This document shows positions 14,252-22,576 of a stretch of 22,931 bases of DNA, piece after piece. Below the pieces are notes generated by a model. That model searched no databases. It was not told the DNA's origin and was given only the letters and a program-made list of their open reading frames with translations. Source of the DNA: CAVPXC01 sp963709505 (GTDB lineage: Bacteria; Chloroflexota; Anaerolineae; JAAEKA01); the NCBI GenBank assembly GCA_963709505.1, contig CAVPXC010000031.1:1-22931 (forward strand), read 5' to 3'. Both the position numbers and the translations under genes were made by a program. Position 1 is the stretch's first letter, and each line of letters begins with the position of its first letter.

Positions 14252-15151
14252 TCATTCACCGGGTTGAACTATGGCGCCTTCGTGCATCGGCACGTTCTCC
14301 CAGCCCGTGACCATGGCGTTGATGTCCTGGCCGACGGTGGCGCCGGTCGTGGTCAGGTAGACGTGGGCGACGACGAAGGTGGCAAGCAGCCAGGCGATCA
14401 AGGTGTGGAGCGGCGCCAGGAATGGCAGGCCGCCGAGCATGGTGGCGATCTGCGGCCATTGCTGCACGCCCCACATCAGGGCGCCGGTGATGATCTGGAA
14501 GGGTAACAGCACGTTGAGCAGGCCGAAGTAGCTGATCTGCTGCAAGGGGTTGAGCTTCTTGCGGTAGGTCTTCTCGAAGGGATGCTCGTGGCCCTTGAAG
14601 ATCCCATGCAGGTAGAACTTAGCCTGCACGATGGCCTGGTCGAAAAAGCCGCGCGGCCGCGGGATGAATTGGCGGATCTGGCCGCTGGCCAGGTGCCAGA
14701 ACAGCGCTAAGGCCGCGTTGGCCACCAGAATGATCGCCAGCAGGTTGTGCAACGTCACCATGTGGGGAAACGAGAACATACCGAACAGATCCGGTCGATG
14801 GATCACCAGGCCTGTCAAAAGCAACAGGATGATAGTAACCGTCTGCAGCCAGTGCCAAAAGCGCTCGTAGGCATCGTACATGTAAACCGGTTCGGTTTGA
14901 AGCTCCTGTTTGGGGCGCCGCCTGGTTGTAATGAAGCGCATCGTGGCATGGGCAGCGATGATCAACAGTGTGCTCACAAAGATCAGCGCGCCCAGCCAGT
15001 CCAGCCAGACTACTCGGTTGTGGCCGAAGATGTACACACCATCGGCCTGCGGGTCGGGCCGGTAGGTCAGCTTGCCGGCGTCAAAGGCCATCTCACCGCT
15101 GGCAGTGACGTTGATGTTCTGGATGAACTGCGGCATCACGCCGCCCGGCAC
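14252..15151 (-). CDS. Cytochrome b/b6-type membrane subunit (quinone-interacting); probably fused to the multiheme protein upstream
   Basis: About four to five membrane helices follow an N-terminal extracytoplasmic segment (YIFGHNRVVWLDWLGAL marks the first helix). Candidate b-heme His residues lie in YERFWHWLQTV, LHNLLAI, LFWHLASG and VVAHVYL, as in Fdn gamma/PhsC-type cytochromes that exchange electrons with quinone. A GTG at 15151 and ATG at 15136 are possible starts, but the same frame continues upstream with SSLIAPIRLAGH. That is what would follow the last heme motif of the upstream gene if one base at GAGTTC (15186-15191) were removed. The natural product is therefore probably a single multiheme-cytochrome b protein of about 920 residues. 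It should connect the quinone pool to the octaheme enzyme. Confidence 0.85.
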   Translation of the reverse strand: MPGGVMPQFIQNINVTASGEMAFDAGKLTYRPDPQADGVYIFGHNRVVWLDWLGALIFVSTLLIIAAHATMRFITTRRRPKQELQTEPVYMYDAYERFWHWLQTVTIILLLLTGLVIHRPDLFGMFSFPHMVTLHNLLAIILVANAALALFWHLASGQIRQFIPRPRGFFDQAIVQAKFYLHGIFKGHEHPFEKTYRKKLNPLQQISYFGLLNVLLPFQIITGALMWGVQQWPQIATMLGGLPFLAPLHTLIAWLLATFVVAHVYLTTTGATVGQDINAMVTGWENVPMHEGAIVQPGE

Positions 15152-15182
15152 GTGCCCAGCCAGTCGGATTGGCGCGATCAGG

Positions 15183-17016
15183 CTAGAGTTCGTCGGTATG
15201 GCAGGTCTGGCAGTCGCTGATTGCCTCGTCGCCCCGCACCACGTTGTGGTTGATGCTGTAGGGCTGCACCTGGCCGTAGATACGCGGGTTGCGCAAGCCG
15301 AGGGCCTCCAACTGGGCCAGCACGGCCGCTTGGGTGGCCTCGGAGTTGATGGCCAGCTCAGCCTCGGTCAGCGCGCCATCGCCGTCGTGATCGAAGGCCG
15401 CTATGATCTCGGGCCGGTAGGCGCCGTTCTCCAAGAAGGCTGACTTCCAAATCCAACTGCCGCACCGGGCGGACGTTCCCGTTGGCGTCCTCGTAGACCC
15501 AGAACCACGAGCTGATCAGGTTGTAGGGCGCCAGCATGGATTGGCCGTCGACGTTGGTGCGCTGCATCAACGCTGGCTGATAGCCGGTCACCAGGTCGGT
15601 GACGGTGCTTTCGCCGTCGATGCCGCGGCATGTGCTTACCGGTGAGCCATCGGGCTTGATCACGGTCCAGTCGTAGGACTGAATGGCCGGGGCGTGGAGT
15701 TGCGGTACGTGGCAGGTCTCGCAAGCGACCTCCTGCATGTGCCGTTCGGCATAAGGCAGCCAATCCTTGTGGGTTGCGACGGCGTCGTGGCACGACTCGC
15801 AGCGCCGCATGGTGGCCTTGCTTTCGGGAGCCACCACGGATTGGGCGCTCTGGCCGCGCGCCAGCGTATGGTCGGGGCGCTCGATGTATTCGCCGATCTC
15901 CAGGCGCCGAGGGTCGTAGAGCAGATGGGCGAGTTTGTTGTCCTGCGTCTCCTGGTAGTGGACCGGGTTGTTGAGCGAGTAGTGGCAGTCGGTGCATTTC
16001 AGGCCGCGCTCGGCGTGGATGTCCCAGGCGTAGGTCAGATCGCTCTTGCCCGCCAGGTTGAGGCCGGACTCGTTGATCTTCTGCCCCGAGATCACTTGCC
16101 CGGTGGTGGCGGTCTGCGGATTGTCCAAGTCACACGCTTCCAAGGTCAACGGTGCATCACCATCGTGGACCGCGCCGTGACACTGGGCGCAGTTTGCGTT
16201 GGTGGGGTCCTGAATACGCACGAATTCGGGCTTGAGCTCGCCATCCGCCTCGAAGGCATCCGGAATCCACGCCCAACCATCGTCCGTAGCTTCCACAATG
16301 CCTGATCCCAGCAGGGTCGCGGTGACGGCATCGCCGAACTGGCCGGCCTGAATCCGCTCGATCCGGGCGACGTTGTTGGGTTCGACGGTGTGGCAGAGCA
16401 AGCAGTTCATCTCCATAACGCCGGACTGGGTCCAGTCCCACGGGCTAGCCTGTCCAGTGACCGGGTCTAGGATGCTGGCTTCCGTGCCGCTCCCCTTGGC
16501 GCTCAGCAGCGGTTCGCCGGCGCGCGAGGTGGTGGCCGGACCGCCGCCGACAACGCGCGAGCCAGTTACCTTAAGCCATTCGGCCGTCGAGAGATCCAGC
16601 CGCTCGTCGCCCGTCTGCGTAAGATAGCGGTAGGTCAACGGGTCGAACTCGCCGAATAGACCGTTGGATGTGTCCCAAGGCGTGCCTGATGTGGCCTGGC
16701 CGGCTGGGGTCAGGTCGCTCAGGCCAAGGTCGGCGTGGAAGGCATGGGATTCGATGAAGGCCGTGTCGTGGCAGGCGCCACAGGTCTTGTTTAGCGAGAC
16801 AGCCTCGCCACTGTCCAGAACATTTTTGTCATTGACGTCGAGCAGGGGAAAGGTCGGGTGAACGGGTGAAGCCTGTTCAACCGGAGCAGCGCTGCCGCCG
16901 GCAATGGCCTGTTCGACAGCCCACACGCCCAGACCCAAAAGCGCCAGCGCGATCAGGCCGATCAGCAGCCTGAAACGACGATATGAAACAAGGCGTGGTT
17001 CGTGAGTGTGGTTCAT
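15183..17016 (-). CDS. Membrane-anchored multiheme c-type cytochrome (seven CxxCH), frameshifted
   Basis: ATG 17016 begins MNHTHEPRL, followed by one N-terminal membrane helix (about 18-36), so the heme domain faces outside the membrane. CxxCH motifs, in order: CGACH, CLLCH, CAQCH, CTDCH, CESCH, CETCH, CQTCH. After the sixth motif the frame shifts by one extra base somewhere in 15426-15439. The restored tail contains an EF-hand-like loop, DHDGDGALTEAE, and the last heme motif CQTCHTDEL before a TAG at 15183. A second extra base at 15186-15191 probably separates it artificially from the cytochrome b gene. The start lies 13 bases after the octaheme gene's stop, so the two are co-transcribed. 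Likely role: electron relay between quinone/cytochrome b and the octaheme reductase. Confidence 0.85.
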
Positions 17017-17029
17017 GATTTGAACTGCC

Positions 17030-18521
17030 TTAGGGGCGGGACGATGAGCTGGCGGATGGCTGGGCGGTCGGCTGTTTTGTTGCGTCGCGGCTGCCCCATT
17101 CCATCGGGTCGCCGTGGTAGCCCAGGGCCTCCCAATCCAGGCGGCCATTGTCGCTGTGACAATCGGTGCACTGCAAGGCGTTCTCCTTGGGCTGCACCAT
17201 GTGCGTCGTCGGATAATCCATCGTGGTCTCGGTGAAGCCGAACTCGCCGGAATAGTCCAGGCCGGCATCCTGAGCGCCCAAAACAAGGGCCGATGGCCAA
17301 TCGAAAGTCGTCCAGAAGCCGCCTTCGCCGGCGGTGCGCGGCGGAATCAGGATGTTGTTGACCGTGTCGTAGGGCTGGTTGGCTGTGTGGATCTTGAAGG
17401 GAAAGATCTTGGCGGTGGGGTCATCGATGTCCCCGGCGGGTACCACCATGTCTGTTGTCTTCGATGGATCGATCGGGTCGCCCAGCAGATAGCGATAGGC
17501 GATGTTGCCGTTGAACCATTGGTAGGTGGGCAGGACGTCCTTCTGGTACTCAAACGAGCCTTTGATCTTCAAGTAGGCGTAGTGGTCTTCCGGCAAATCC
17601 TGGCCGGCTGTGGACCAATCCCAAAAGGTTTTGGTTGGATCTTTGAGCGCCATGGCAGGGACATGGCAGGTCTGGCAAGCGACGCTATCCGTGTGGAGGG
17701 TGATGCGCTCGTCGCTGTGGACGGTTCCTTGGTGGCAATCCTCGCAAGCGACTTGCTCGGCAGGGTCAATGGTGTAGTTGTCCGCCAGCAATTTACCTTG
17801 GACGACGTGATCCGTGGTCTGGTGGCAGTCAGTGCACAGGAAATTGAGTTTTCCCATGTGCACATCCAGGTTTTCAGACGGGAAGTAGAGGCTCTCGTCC
17901 AGGTCGCCATGTTTGACGCCGTTGCCGCCGCCGCCGTCGAAGTGGCACTTGCCGCATTCTTCGCGTGTCGGCGCACGGACCGACTTGGCCGCCGCCAGAA
18001 GGTCCACAGATTCAGGGGGAATGCCGTAGTCGCCCTTGTTGTAGACCGCAGCATCGGCGTGGCACGCCAGGCAATCGACGTTGGTAGGCTCGGCGAAATC
18101 GAAGCTGTCATCCGCCCAGCCGTAGCCGGTATGGCAGGTCATGCACTGTTTTTCGTTGCCCCGCGAGCTGATGCAGAAGTTGTTGATCTGGGTTTTCTTG
18201 CCGATCGTCACCGGCTCGTCGCGCCAGGGCACGGTGACCGGCTCGCCCTCCCAAGTCCAGTGGGTTGTGTGCATGACCTGGGACGCAGAGTTCGGCATGG
18301 CACTTCAGGCAGGCCTGGGTGACCTCTTGGCCAGATTTAAACGGTCCCTGCATGATACTGCTATGGTCGGTATGGATCAGGTGGGTAGGCACGTAAGCCC
18401 AAGGATCCAAGTTACCCCCCGAGTTGACCACCCCTTCTTGCGAGGCGGATGTCGTAGCGCACGCGCCTAGCGCGAGCACCAGGACAGCCAAACTCAGGGT
18501 CAAGACGAGTTTCTTTTGCAT
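17030..18521 (-). CDS. Octaheme c-type cytochrome, tetrathionate-reductase (OTR) family; frameshifted
   Basis: Eight CxxCH motifs are present: CLKCH, CMTCH, CLACH, CGKCH, CTDCH, CEDCH, CQTCH, CTDCH. This heme count and motifs such as VMHTTHWTWEGEPV and NFCISSRGNEKQCMTCHTGYGW match the octaheme tetrathionate-reductase family, whose members reduce tetrathionate and also nitrogen oxyanions in vitro. ATG 18521 has GGAG six bases upstream and encodes a lipoprotein signal (LALGAC), implying an exported, lipid-anchored enzyme. After the first heme motif the frame changes: one extra base lies within 18293-18296, beside GAGTTC. Without it the product is 496 residues. Physiological substrate unproven; sulfur transporters nearby favour a sulfur oxyanion. 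Confidence 0.88.
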
Positions 18522-18537
18522 AGCAATCTCCAAGTGG

Positions 18538-18602
18538 GTGATCGGTAACTGGTAATCGGTAATCAGTCAAAACCGATCACCGATTACCGATTACCGATTA
18601 CT
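18538..18602. repeat. Heptamer-repeat palindrome (GGTAATC unit)
   Basis: Plus-strand GGTAATC units (for example 18551-18564) are followed by the complementary GATTACC units (18582-18595 and neighbours), all on a 7-bp period with a few variants. The tract separates the PocR-type regulator from the octaheme gene and supplies the last codons and the stop (18591-18593) of the regulator in its restored frame. Confidence 0.85.
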
Positions 18603-19383
18603 AGCCTGAGCAGTCAGATGGGCAATTTGAGCCAGGGTTTGTCGCGCCTGATAGCCCTGGTAGCCGATGGTTGAGATGGCGTTGGCGATCGTCTGCAGCA
18701 GGGCGGTGATTTGCAAGGCGTTTTCGTGCGACACGATCTTGATGGAGTTCTATCGCTTCGGCTAACCCTTCGCCGGAGACGCCGATGCGTTCGCCGGTGG
18801 CCATAGCGCGCTCGCGGAACTCACCCGGATCGGGCGCCTCAGTCAGGAACTGGCCGGCAGTGACCAGGCCAAAACGCCGGCCGCTGACGTTCACCGGCGC
18901 GCTGGCGTATTGGATGCCGGCGTGGCAGACGTGGATTGCCGCGTCTTCCTCGTCGAGCAGGGCGATGGAGCGCCAGGACGCCTGACAGGCGGCCATGCCT
19001 TCGGGCCGGCTGTGGATGAGCTGGCAGAAGCGGCTGCAGCGGCTGCACGGCGCAAAAGGTTGGCCTTCGAGATCAGTGATGAACGCTGCAACGCCCACCA
19101 ATTCGGCAAACTGATTTTGAATCGTCTGCAGCGTGCCGAATGGAACCAAATCGACGAGCGGCAGGCGGTCCAGATCGACTGCGGGCTCGCGCCGTTCGGG
19201 TTTGGGCGGGATCTCACCGCGCTGCGCTTTGAGCCAGGCGTCGATGGCCTCGGACGAAAAACGCCACTGGCCGCCCACGCGCAGCGCCGGGATCTCGCCA
19301 TCCTTGACCATGCGGTAGATGGTCACGCGGTCGAGTTGAAGCAACTCTTCCAGCTCACGCGTGGTCAGTAGTTTGTCAGCCAT
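18591..19383 (-). CDS. HTH (excisionase-type) and PocR-domain sensor/regulator; frameshifted
   Basis: Residues 1-52 form a MerR/excisionase-like helix-turn-helix (TTRELEELLQLDRVTIYRMVKDGEIP cut by RVGGQWRF). About 75-185 is a PocR-type sensory domain with the cysteine-rich motif CSRCSRFCQLI, then ACQASW, HVCHAGIQY and GLVTAGQFL. PocR domains are thought to bind small ligands, and the cysteines could hold a metal or sense redox state. After GEGLAEAI the frame is broken by one extra base at GAGTTC (18745-18750). Removal restores NSIKIVSHENALQITALLQT and a stop at 18591, total 263 residues. Without repair translation would read on past 18601. AGAGG lies five bases before ATG 19383. As first gene of the cytochrome and sulfur-transport run it is the likely local regulator. 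Confidence 0.82.
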
Positions 19384-19426
19384 GGCAACCTCTTGCTCGA
19401 ATCTTGCGTGTTGTCACGTCTAGTGA

Positions 19427-19441
19427 ATTCTGTAACAGAAT
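19427..19441. promoter_or_regulatory. Inverted repeat ATTCTG-TAA-CAGAAT overlapping the -10 box (operator candidate)
   Basis: A 6-bp inverted repeat with a 3-base centre covers most of the -10 box of the regulator promoter. A dimeric repressor bound here would block transcription. The local PocR-type protein or the NarL-type regulator are candidates, without direct evidence. Confidence 0.45.
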
Positions 19442-19465
19442 ACATCGGTTTGTATTGTTTGTCAA
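19437..19465 (-). promoter_or_regulatory. Sigma70-type promoter for the PocR/cytochrome operon
   Basis: Read on the minus strand: TTGACA (complement of 19460-19465), 17 bp, TATTCT (complement of 19437-19442). The -35 is perfect and the -10 matches at four of six positions. It lies about 55 bases before the ATG at 19383. Confidence 0.7.
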
Positions 19466-19479
19466 ATCTTATAAGATTT
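19464..19479. promoter_or_regulatory. Perfect 16-bp palindrome AAATCTTATAAGATTT at the -35 box
   Basis: This AT-rich perfect dyad touches the upstream edge of the -35 element, a common place for an activator or repressor site. It is distinct in sequence from the ATTCTG repeat on the other side of the promoter, so two regulators, or one with relaxed specificity, may act here. Confidence 0.45.
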
Positions 19480-19520
19480 TATACATTATTTGCTAAATAC
19501 TCGCCCGTCTTTTCTGCGCA

Positions 19521-19587
19521 AGAAAGGTCCAACCGGATTTCAATCTTGCGCTTTAGATTGGACCTTTCTTCCGAGAAAGGTCCAATC
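19521..19587. repeat. Hairpin with AGAAAGGTCCAA repeats
   Basis: AGAAAGGTCCAA occurs at 19521-19532 and again within a perfect 14-bp hairpin, GATTGGACCTTTCT (19556-19569) and its complement (19574-19587) with loop TCCG. It lies between the divergent regulator and sensor-kinase genes. It resembles a small dispersed palindromic repeat; a role as terminator is unlikely because no T-tract follows. Confidence 0.7.
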
Positions 19588-19682
19588 TGATCTACCGCCT
19601 ACTTGCCACAACAATCGAACAACAGGTAAACTAACGCGGCATACCGATTCCCATTGGATCCTGATCGATGCTGGAGCAACCC

Positions 19683-20885
19683 ATGGAAGAGCACGGTCGC
19701 GAGACGACGCGACGACAACAGGTGGCCGACAGCCTGCGCAGAATGCTGGCGGTTCTCAACTCAGGCAAGCCACTCGAGGCCATCCTGGATCATATCATGG
19801 CTGAGGCGAGTGTTGTGTTAGACGCCGAAGCCGTGGCCATCTATCGGCTGCACGAGGACGAGGAGCTGCTCACCATCCAGACGGCCCAGGGATTGGAGCC
19901 AGGCTATGTGGCCGCCGCCCGAATCCCCGTGGGCCAGTCTGTCACGGGACAGGCCGTGCGGGAACGCCGGCCCGTGACTCTTCAGGATGTCGCCGCGTTG
20001 TCCCCCGACGACGACCTGCCGCTCGATCCGCAACGACGGGCATTGCTGGAGCGCCTGGGCACTCGCTATCGCGCGCTGATTGCTGTCCCCTTGGCGGCCG
20101 AAGAAGTGTTCGGCGCGATCACGCTCTATTACCAGGCCCCACGCACGTTTTCCACCGAGGATGTCGATCTGGCCGTTGCGTTTGGCGATCAGGCCGCCCT
20201 GGCGATCCGCAATGCCCAGCTGCGCGCCCAGGTCGAACAAGCGGCCGCAGCGTCCGAACGCAGACGTCTGGCCCATGACCTGCACAACTCAGTAACACAA
20301 GTGCTTTTCTCGGCAAGCTTGACCGCCGAGGTACTTCCAGTGATCTGGCAACGGGACCGAGCCGAAGGCGAGCGAGCACTTGAAGACCTACGCGAGCTGA
20401 CGCGCGGCGCGCTGGCTGAGATGCGCATGCTCCTGCTGGAGCTGCGTCCATCTGCACTTCAAGAGGCTCGGCTCGACGATTTGCTGAGCCAACTCGCCGC
20501 CGCCTTTGTGGGTCGAGCCCGGATACCAGTTGCAACGAACGTGGATGCCGCCTGCGAGCTCCCCACGGATGTGCGAATGGCGTTCTATCGCATCGCCCAG
20601 GAGGCGCTGAACAATGTTGCCAAACATGCCGAAGCCAGCCAGGTCGGCTTAAGCCTGCACTGCCGGCCGTTGAAGACCGTATCCGGCGAGCGGCCAGCAA
20701 TAGAAGTTACCCTGTGCGTGAGCGACGATGGTCGAGGATTCGAGCTTGGCGAGGTATCGCTCGACCGGCTCGGCCTGGGCATTATGCGCGAACGCGCAGA
20801 GGCCATCGACGCTACATTGAATATTGAGAGCCAGCCAGGCCACGGCGCATGCATCGCCGTCACGTGGCGCGACGCCAAGGAGTGA
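19683..20885 (+). CDS. GAF-domain sensor histidine kinase (NarX/LiaS-type, HisKA_3)
   Basis: ATG 19683 is preferred because TGGAG lies six bases upstream; ATG 19668 would add five residues but has no good ribosome site. The roughly 400-residue product has a short N-terminal coil, a GAF domain (about 25-175), a HisKA_3 dimerisation motif SERRRLAHDLHNSVTQ with phosphorylated His about 198, and a HATPase domain (YRIAQEALNNVAKHAEAS, SDDGRGFE, GLGIMRERAEAI). No membrane helices are present, so it should sense a cytosolic ligand or redox state through GAF. The response-regulator gene starts six bases after its stop, so the two form an operon. It is divergent from the PocR/cytochrome operon and could control it. 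Confidence 0.93.
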   Translation: MEEHGRETTRRQQVADSLRRMLAVLNSGKPLEAILDHIMAEASVVLDAEAVAIYRLHEDEELLTIQTAQGLEPGYVAAARIPVGQSVTGQAVRERRPVTLQDVAALSPDDDLPLDPQRRALLERLGTRYRALIAVPLAAEEVFGAITLYYQAPRTFSTEDVDLAVAFGDQAALAIRNAQLRAQVEQAAAASERRRLAHDLHNSVTQVLFSASLTAEVLPVIWQRDRAEGERALEDLRELTRGALAEMRMLLLELRPSALQEARLDDLLSQLAAAFVGRARIPVATNVDAACELPTDVRMAFYRIAQEALNNVAKHAEASQVGLSLHCRPLKTVSGERPAIEVTLCVSDDGRGFELGEVSLDRLGLGIMRERAEAIDATLNIESQPGHGACIAVTWRDAKE

Positions 20886-20891
20886 TCGAGG

Positions 20892-21551
20892 ATGGCTGAA
20901 GGGACGCCGATTCGGGTGCTTGTGGTCGACGATCATGCGGTCGTGCGCGGCGGATTGCGCCTGTTTCTCATGGCATTCGACGATATGGAGCTGGTGGGTG
21001 AAGCCGGAAGCGGCGAGAAAGCCCTGGCGCTGTGTGCCGAAGTTCGACCCGATGTCGTGCTGATGGACCTGGTGATGCCCGGCGTGGGCGGCGTGGACGC
21101 CATCCGGCTGATCATGGAGCGCTATCCGTGGGTAAAGGTCATTGCTCTGACAAGTTTTCCCGAAGAGGAATTGGTCCAGGCTGCTCTGGCGGCGGGCGCG
21201 ATGAGCTACTTGTTGAAGACCATTTCCGCCAGCAACCTGGCTGCAGCTATCCGTGCTGCTCATGCGGGCCAGCCTGTTCTGGCGCCGGAGGCAACTCAAG
21301 CGCTGTTGCATCGAGCTGCCGCGCCAAAGATCGGCCAGGACTTGACGCCCAGGGAACGCGAGGTGCTTGCGCTTCTCGTCAAGGGGCTGAGCAACGCCGA
21401 GATCGCCGAACGCCTGTCGATCAGCGAGTCTACCGTCAAGTTCCACGTCAGCAATATTCTCTCCAAGCTTCATGCGAGTAGCCGCGGCGAGGCCATCGCC
21501 CTGGCCCTACAGAGCGACCTGGCCGACCGTGCGCAGGCGCGCCCGAGGTAA
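20892..21551 (+). CDS. NarL/FixJ-family response regulator
   Basis: The 219-residue product has a receiver domain (D13/D14, phosphoacceptor D59, T87, K109) and a C-terminal LuxR-type helix-turn-helix (about 148-210: LTPREREVLALLVKGLSNAE, then STVKFHVSNILSKL). All phosphorylation residues are present, so it is a conventional DNA-binding regulator activated by the kinase encoded just upstream. AGGAG lies nine bases before ATG 20892, overlapping the end of the kinase gene. A strong terminator follows. Its target is unknown; the divergent cytochrome operon with two dyad symmetries in its promoter is the nearest candidate. Confidence 0.95.
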   Translation: MAEGTPIRVLVVDDHAVVRGGLRLFLMAFDDMELVGEAGSGEKALALCAEVRPDVVLMDLVMPGVGGVDAIRLIMERYPWVKVIALTSFPEEELVQAALAAGAMSYLLKTISASNLAAAIRAAHAGQPVLAPEATQALLHRAAAPKIGQDLTPREREVLALLVKGLSNAEIAERLSISESTVKFHVSNILSKLHASSRGEAIALALQSDLADRAQARPR

Positions 21552-21584
21552 TCGCTTTTAAGGACTGTGCTTTCGTTCAGGTAG

Positions 21585-21622
21585 AAAACCCCCTGGATAC
21601 CCGGTGTGTCCAGGGGGTTTTT
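21585..21622 (+). terminator. Rho-independent terminator
   Basis: A 13-bp perfect stem (AAAACCCCCTGGA at 21585-21597, complement at 21609-21621) with an 11-base loop runs into five Ts (21618-21622). It closes the sensor kinase/regulator operon. Confidence 0.92.
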
Positions 21623-21727
21623 GTTGTATGCTGGAGCCAGCAAGCGATTCGTCTTGAGTGCTGTGCGGTCGTCGCGACGCTGCGTCACCCATGGTGCACC
21701 CATCTGGTCAGACCACAAAAGGTAGCT

Positions 21728-22576
21728 ATGAGACCCGCAGCAGGCGATTTGATCCTAGTCTTGGTGGCCGACAGCCATGTAACCGTACGCTCGGCGCTCC
21801 GGCGGCTGCTCGACGAGGAACCGGAGCTGAGCCTGGCCGGTGAAGTCGTGCGCGCCAAGGAGTTGCTATCTGAAGCACGTTCGGTTCAGCCGGACGTGGT
21901 GTTGCTGGAGTGGGAGCTACCCGGTCTGGCGACCGACGACGACGGAACAGATGGCGGGGCAGTGTTGCAGCGGATGCGCTGGCTGTTCTACGAACTGCAT
22001 GCGCTGTCCTCTCATCCTCACCTGGTTGTTCTCAGCGGCTGGCCACAGGCGCAGAAGGCTGCCTTGTTGGCCGGCGCTGACGCGTTTCTTAGCAAAGGCA
22101 GTCCGCCGCTGCAGCTTCTAGGGTACCTGCGCTCGATCGCCAGGCAGCGCAGGGCGCGCCAGCGGATGCAAGGCGGCAGTTCGACAAACAACGAGGTAAT
22201 TCAGAAGCCGGAGGCAACTATGAACATCAAGAACTACCGCAAAGTCAAGGCCGTGCAGCAGGATCCTGGCATCACCCTGCGCTGGTTAATCAGCGAGCTG
22301 GAGGACGCACCCAACGTCGCCATGAAGCTCTACGAGCTTGCGCCAGCCACCATCGGCCCCGTCCATACCCACGCTTGGGAGGATGAGATCTTCGTGCTGC
22401 GAGGTAAGGGCGCGGTCGTGGGAGCGGAAGGCGAGGTGGCTATTGGCGAAGGAGACGTGATCTACATCCCACCCAGGGAGCGCCACCAGTTTGTCAACAA
22501 GGGCGAGCAGGAACTCTGCCTGTTGATGGCGATCCCGCAGTCCGAGCAGGTTACCCTGGCGGGCGGCGTCGTCTGA
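21728..22576 (+). CDS. Pseudo-receiver domain fused in frame to a cupin
   Basis: ATG 21728 has AAAGG upstream. Residues 1-145 have a receiver fold, but the phosphoacceptor position reads LLEWELPG, with Glu (E61) replacing Asp, and only one residue of the acidic pair (D15) remains. S103 and K123 are kept. It is therefore likely phosphorylation-independent, or mimics the active state. Residues about 165-282 are a small cupin with metal-binding GPVHTHAWEDE (H213, H215, a nearby Glu) and H253. A perfect GGAGG lies five bases before an in-frame ATG at 22220 (M165), so the cupin may also, or only, be made as a separate 118-residue protein. No enzyme activity can be assigned; such cupins include sensors and dioxygenase-like proteins. 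It precedes an OsmC-family gene. Confidence 0.8.
   Translation: MRPAAGDLILVLVADSHVTVRSALRRLLDEEPELSLAGEVVRAKELLSEARSVQPDVVLLEWELPGLATDDDGTDGGAVLQRMRWLFYELHALSSHPHLVVLSGWPQAQKAALLAGADAFLSKGSPPLQLLGYLRSIARQRRARQRMQGGSSTNNEVIQKPEATMNIKNYRKVKAVQQDPGITLRWLISELEDAPNVAMKLYELAPATIGPVHTHAWEDEIFVLRGKGAVVGAEGEVAIGEGDVIYIPPRERHQFVNKGEQELCLLMAIPQSEQVTLAGGVV
22210..22222 (+). promoter_or_regulatory. Internal ribosome binding site and ATG for the cupin
   Basis: GGAGG (22210-22214), a 5-base gap and ATG (22220-22222) lie in the same frame as the pseudo-receiver, exactly at the domain border. The site is stronger than that of the upstream start at 21728. Confidence 0.65.

Noticed and set aside
17017..17286. 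N-terminal extension of the multiheme cytochrome from 17286
   Set aside because: It overlaps the octaheme gene's end and is low-complexity; the conserved membrane anchor begins after ATG 17016.
17114..18322. 402-codon open frame opposite the octaheme cytochrome
   Set aside because: The opposite strand carries eight heme motifs; this frame has no recognisable protein features.
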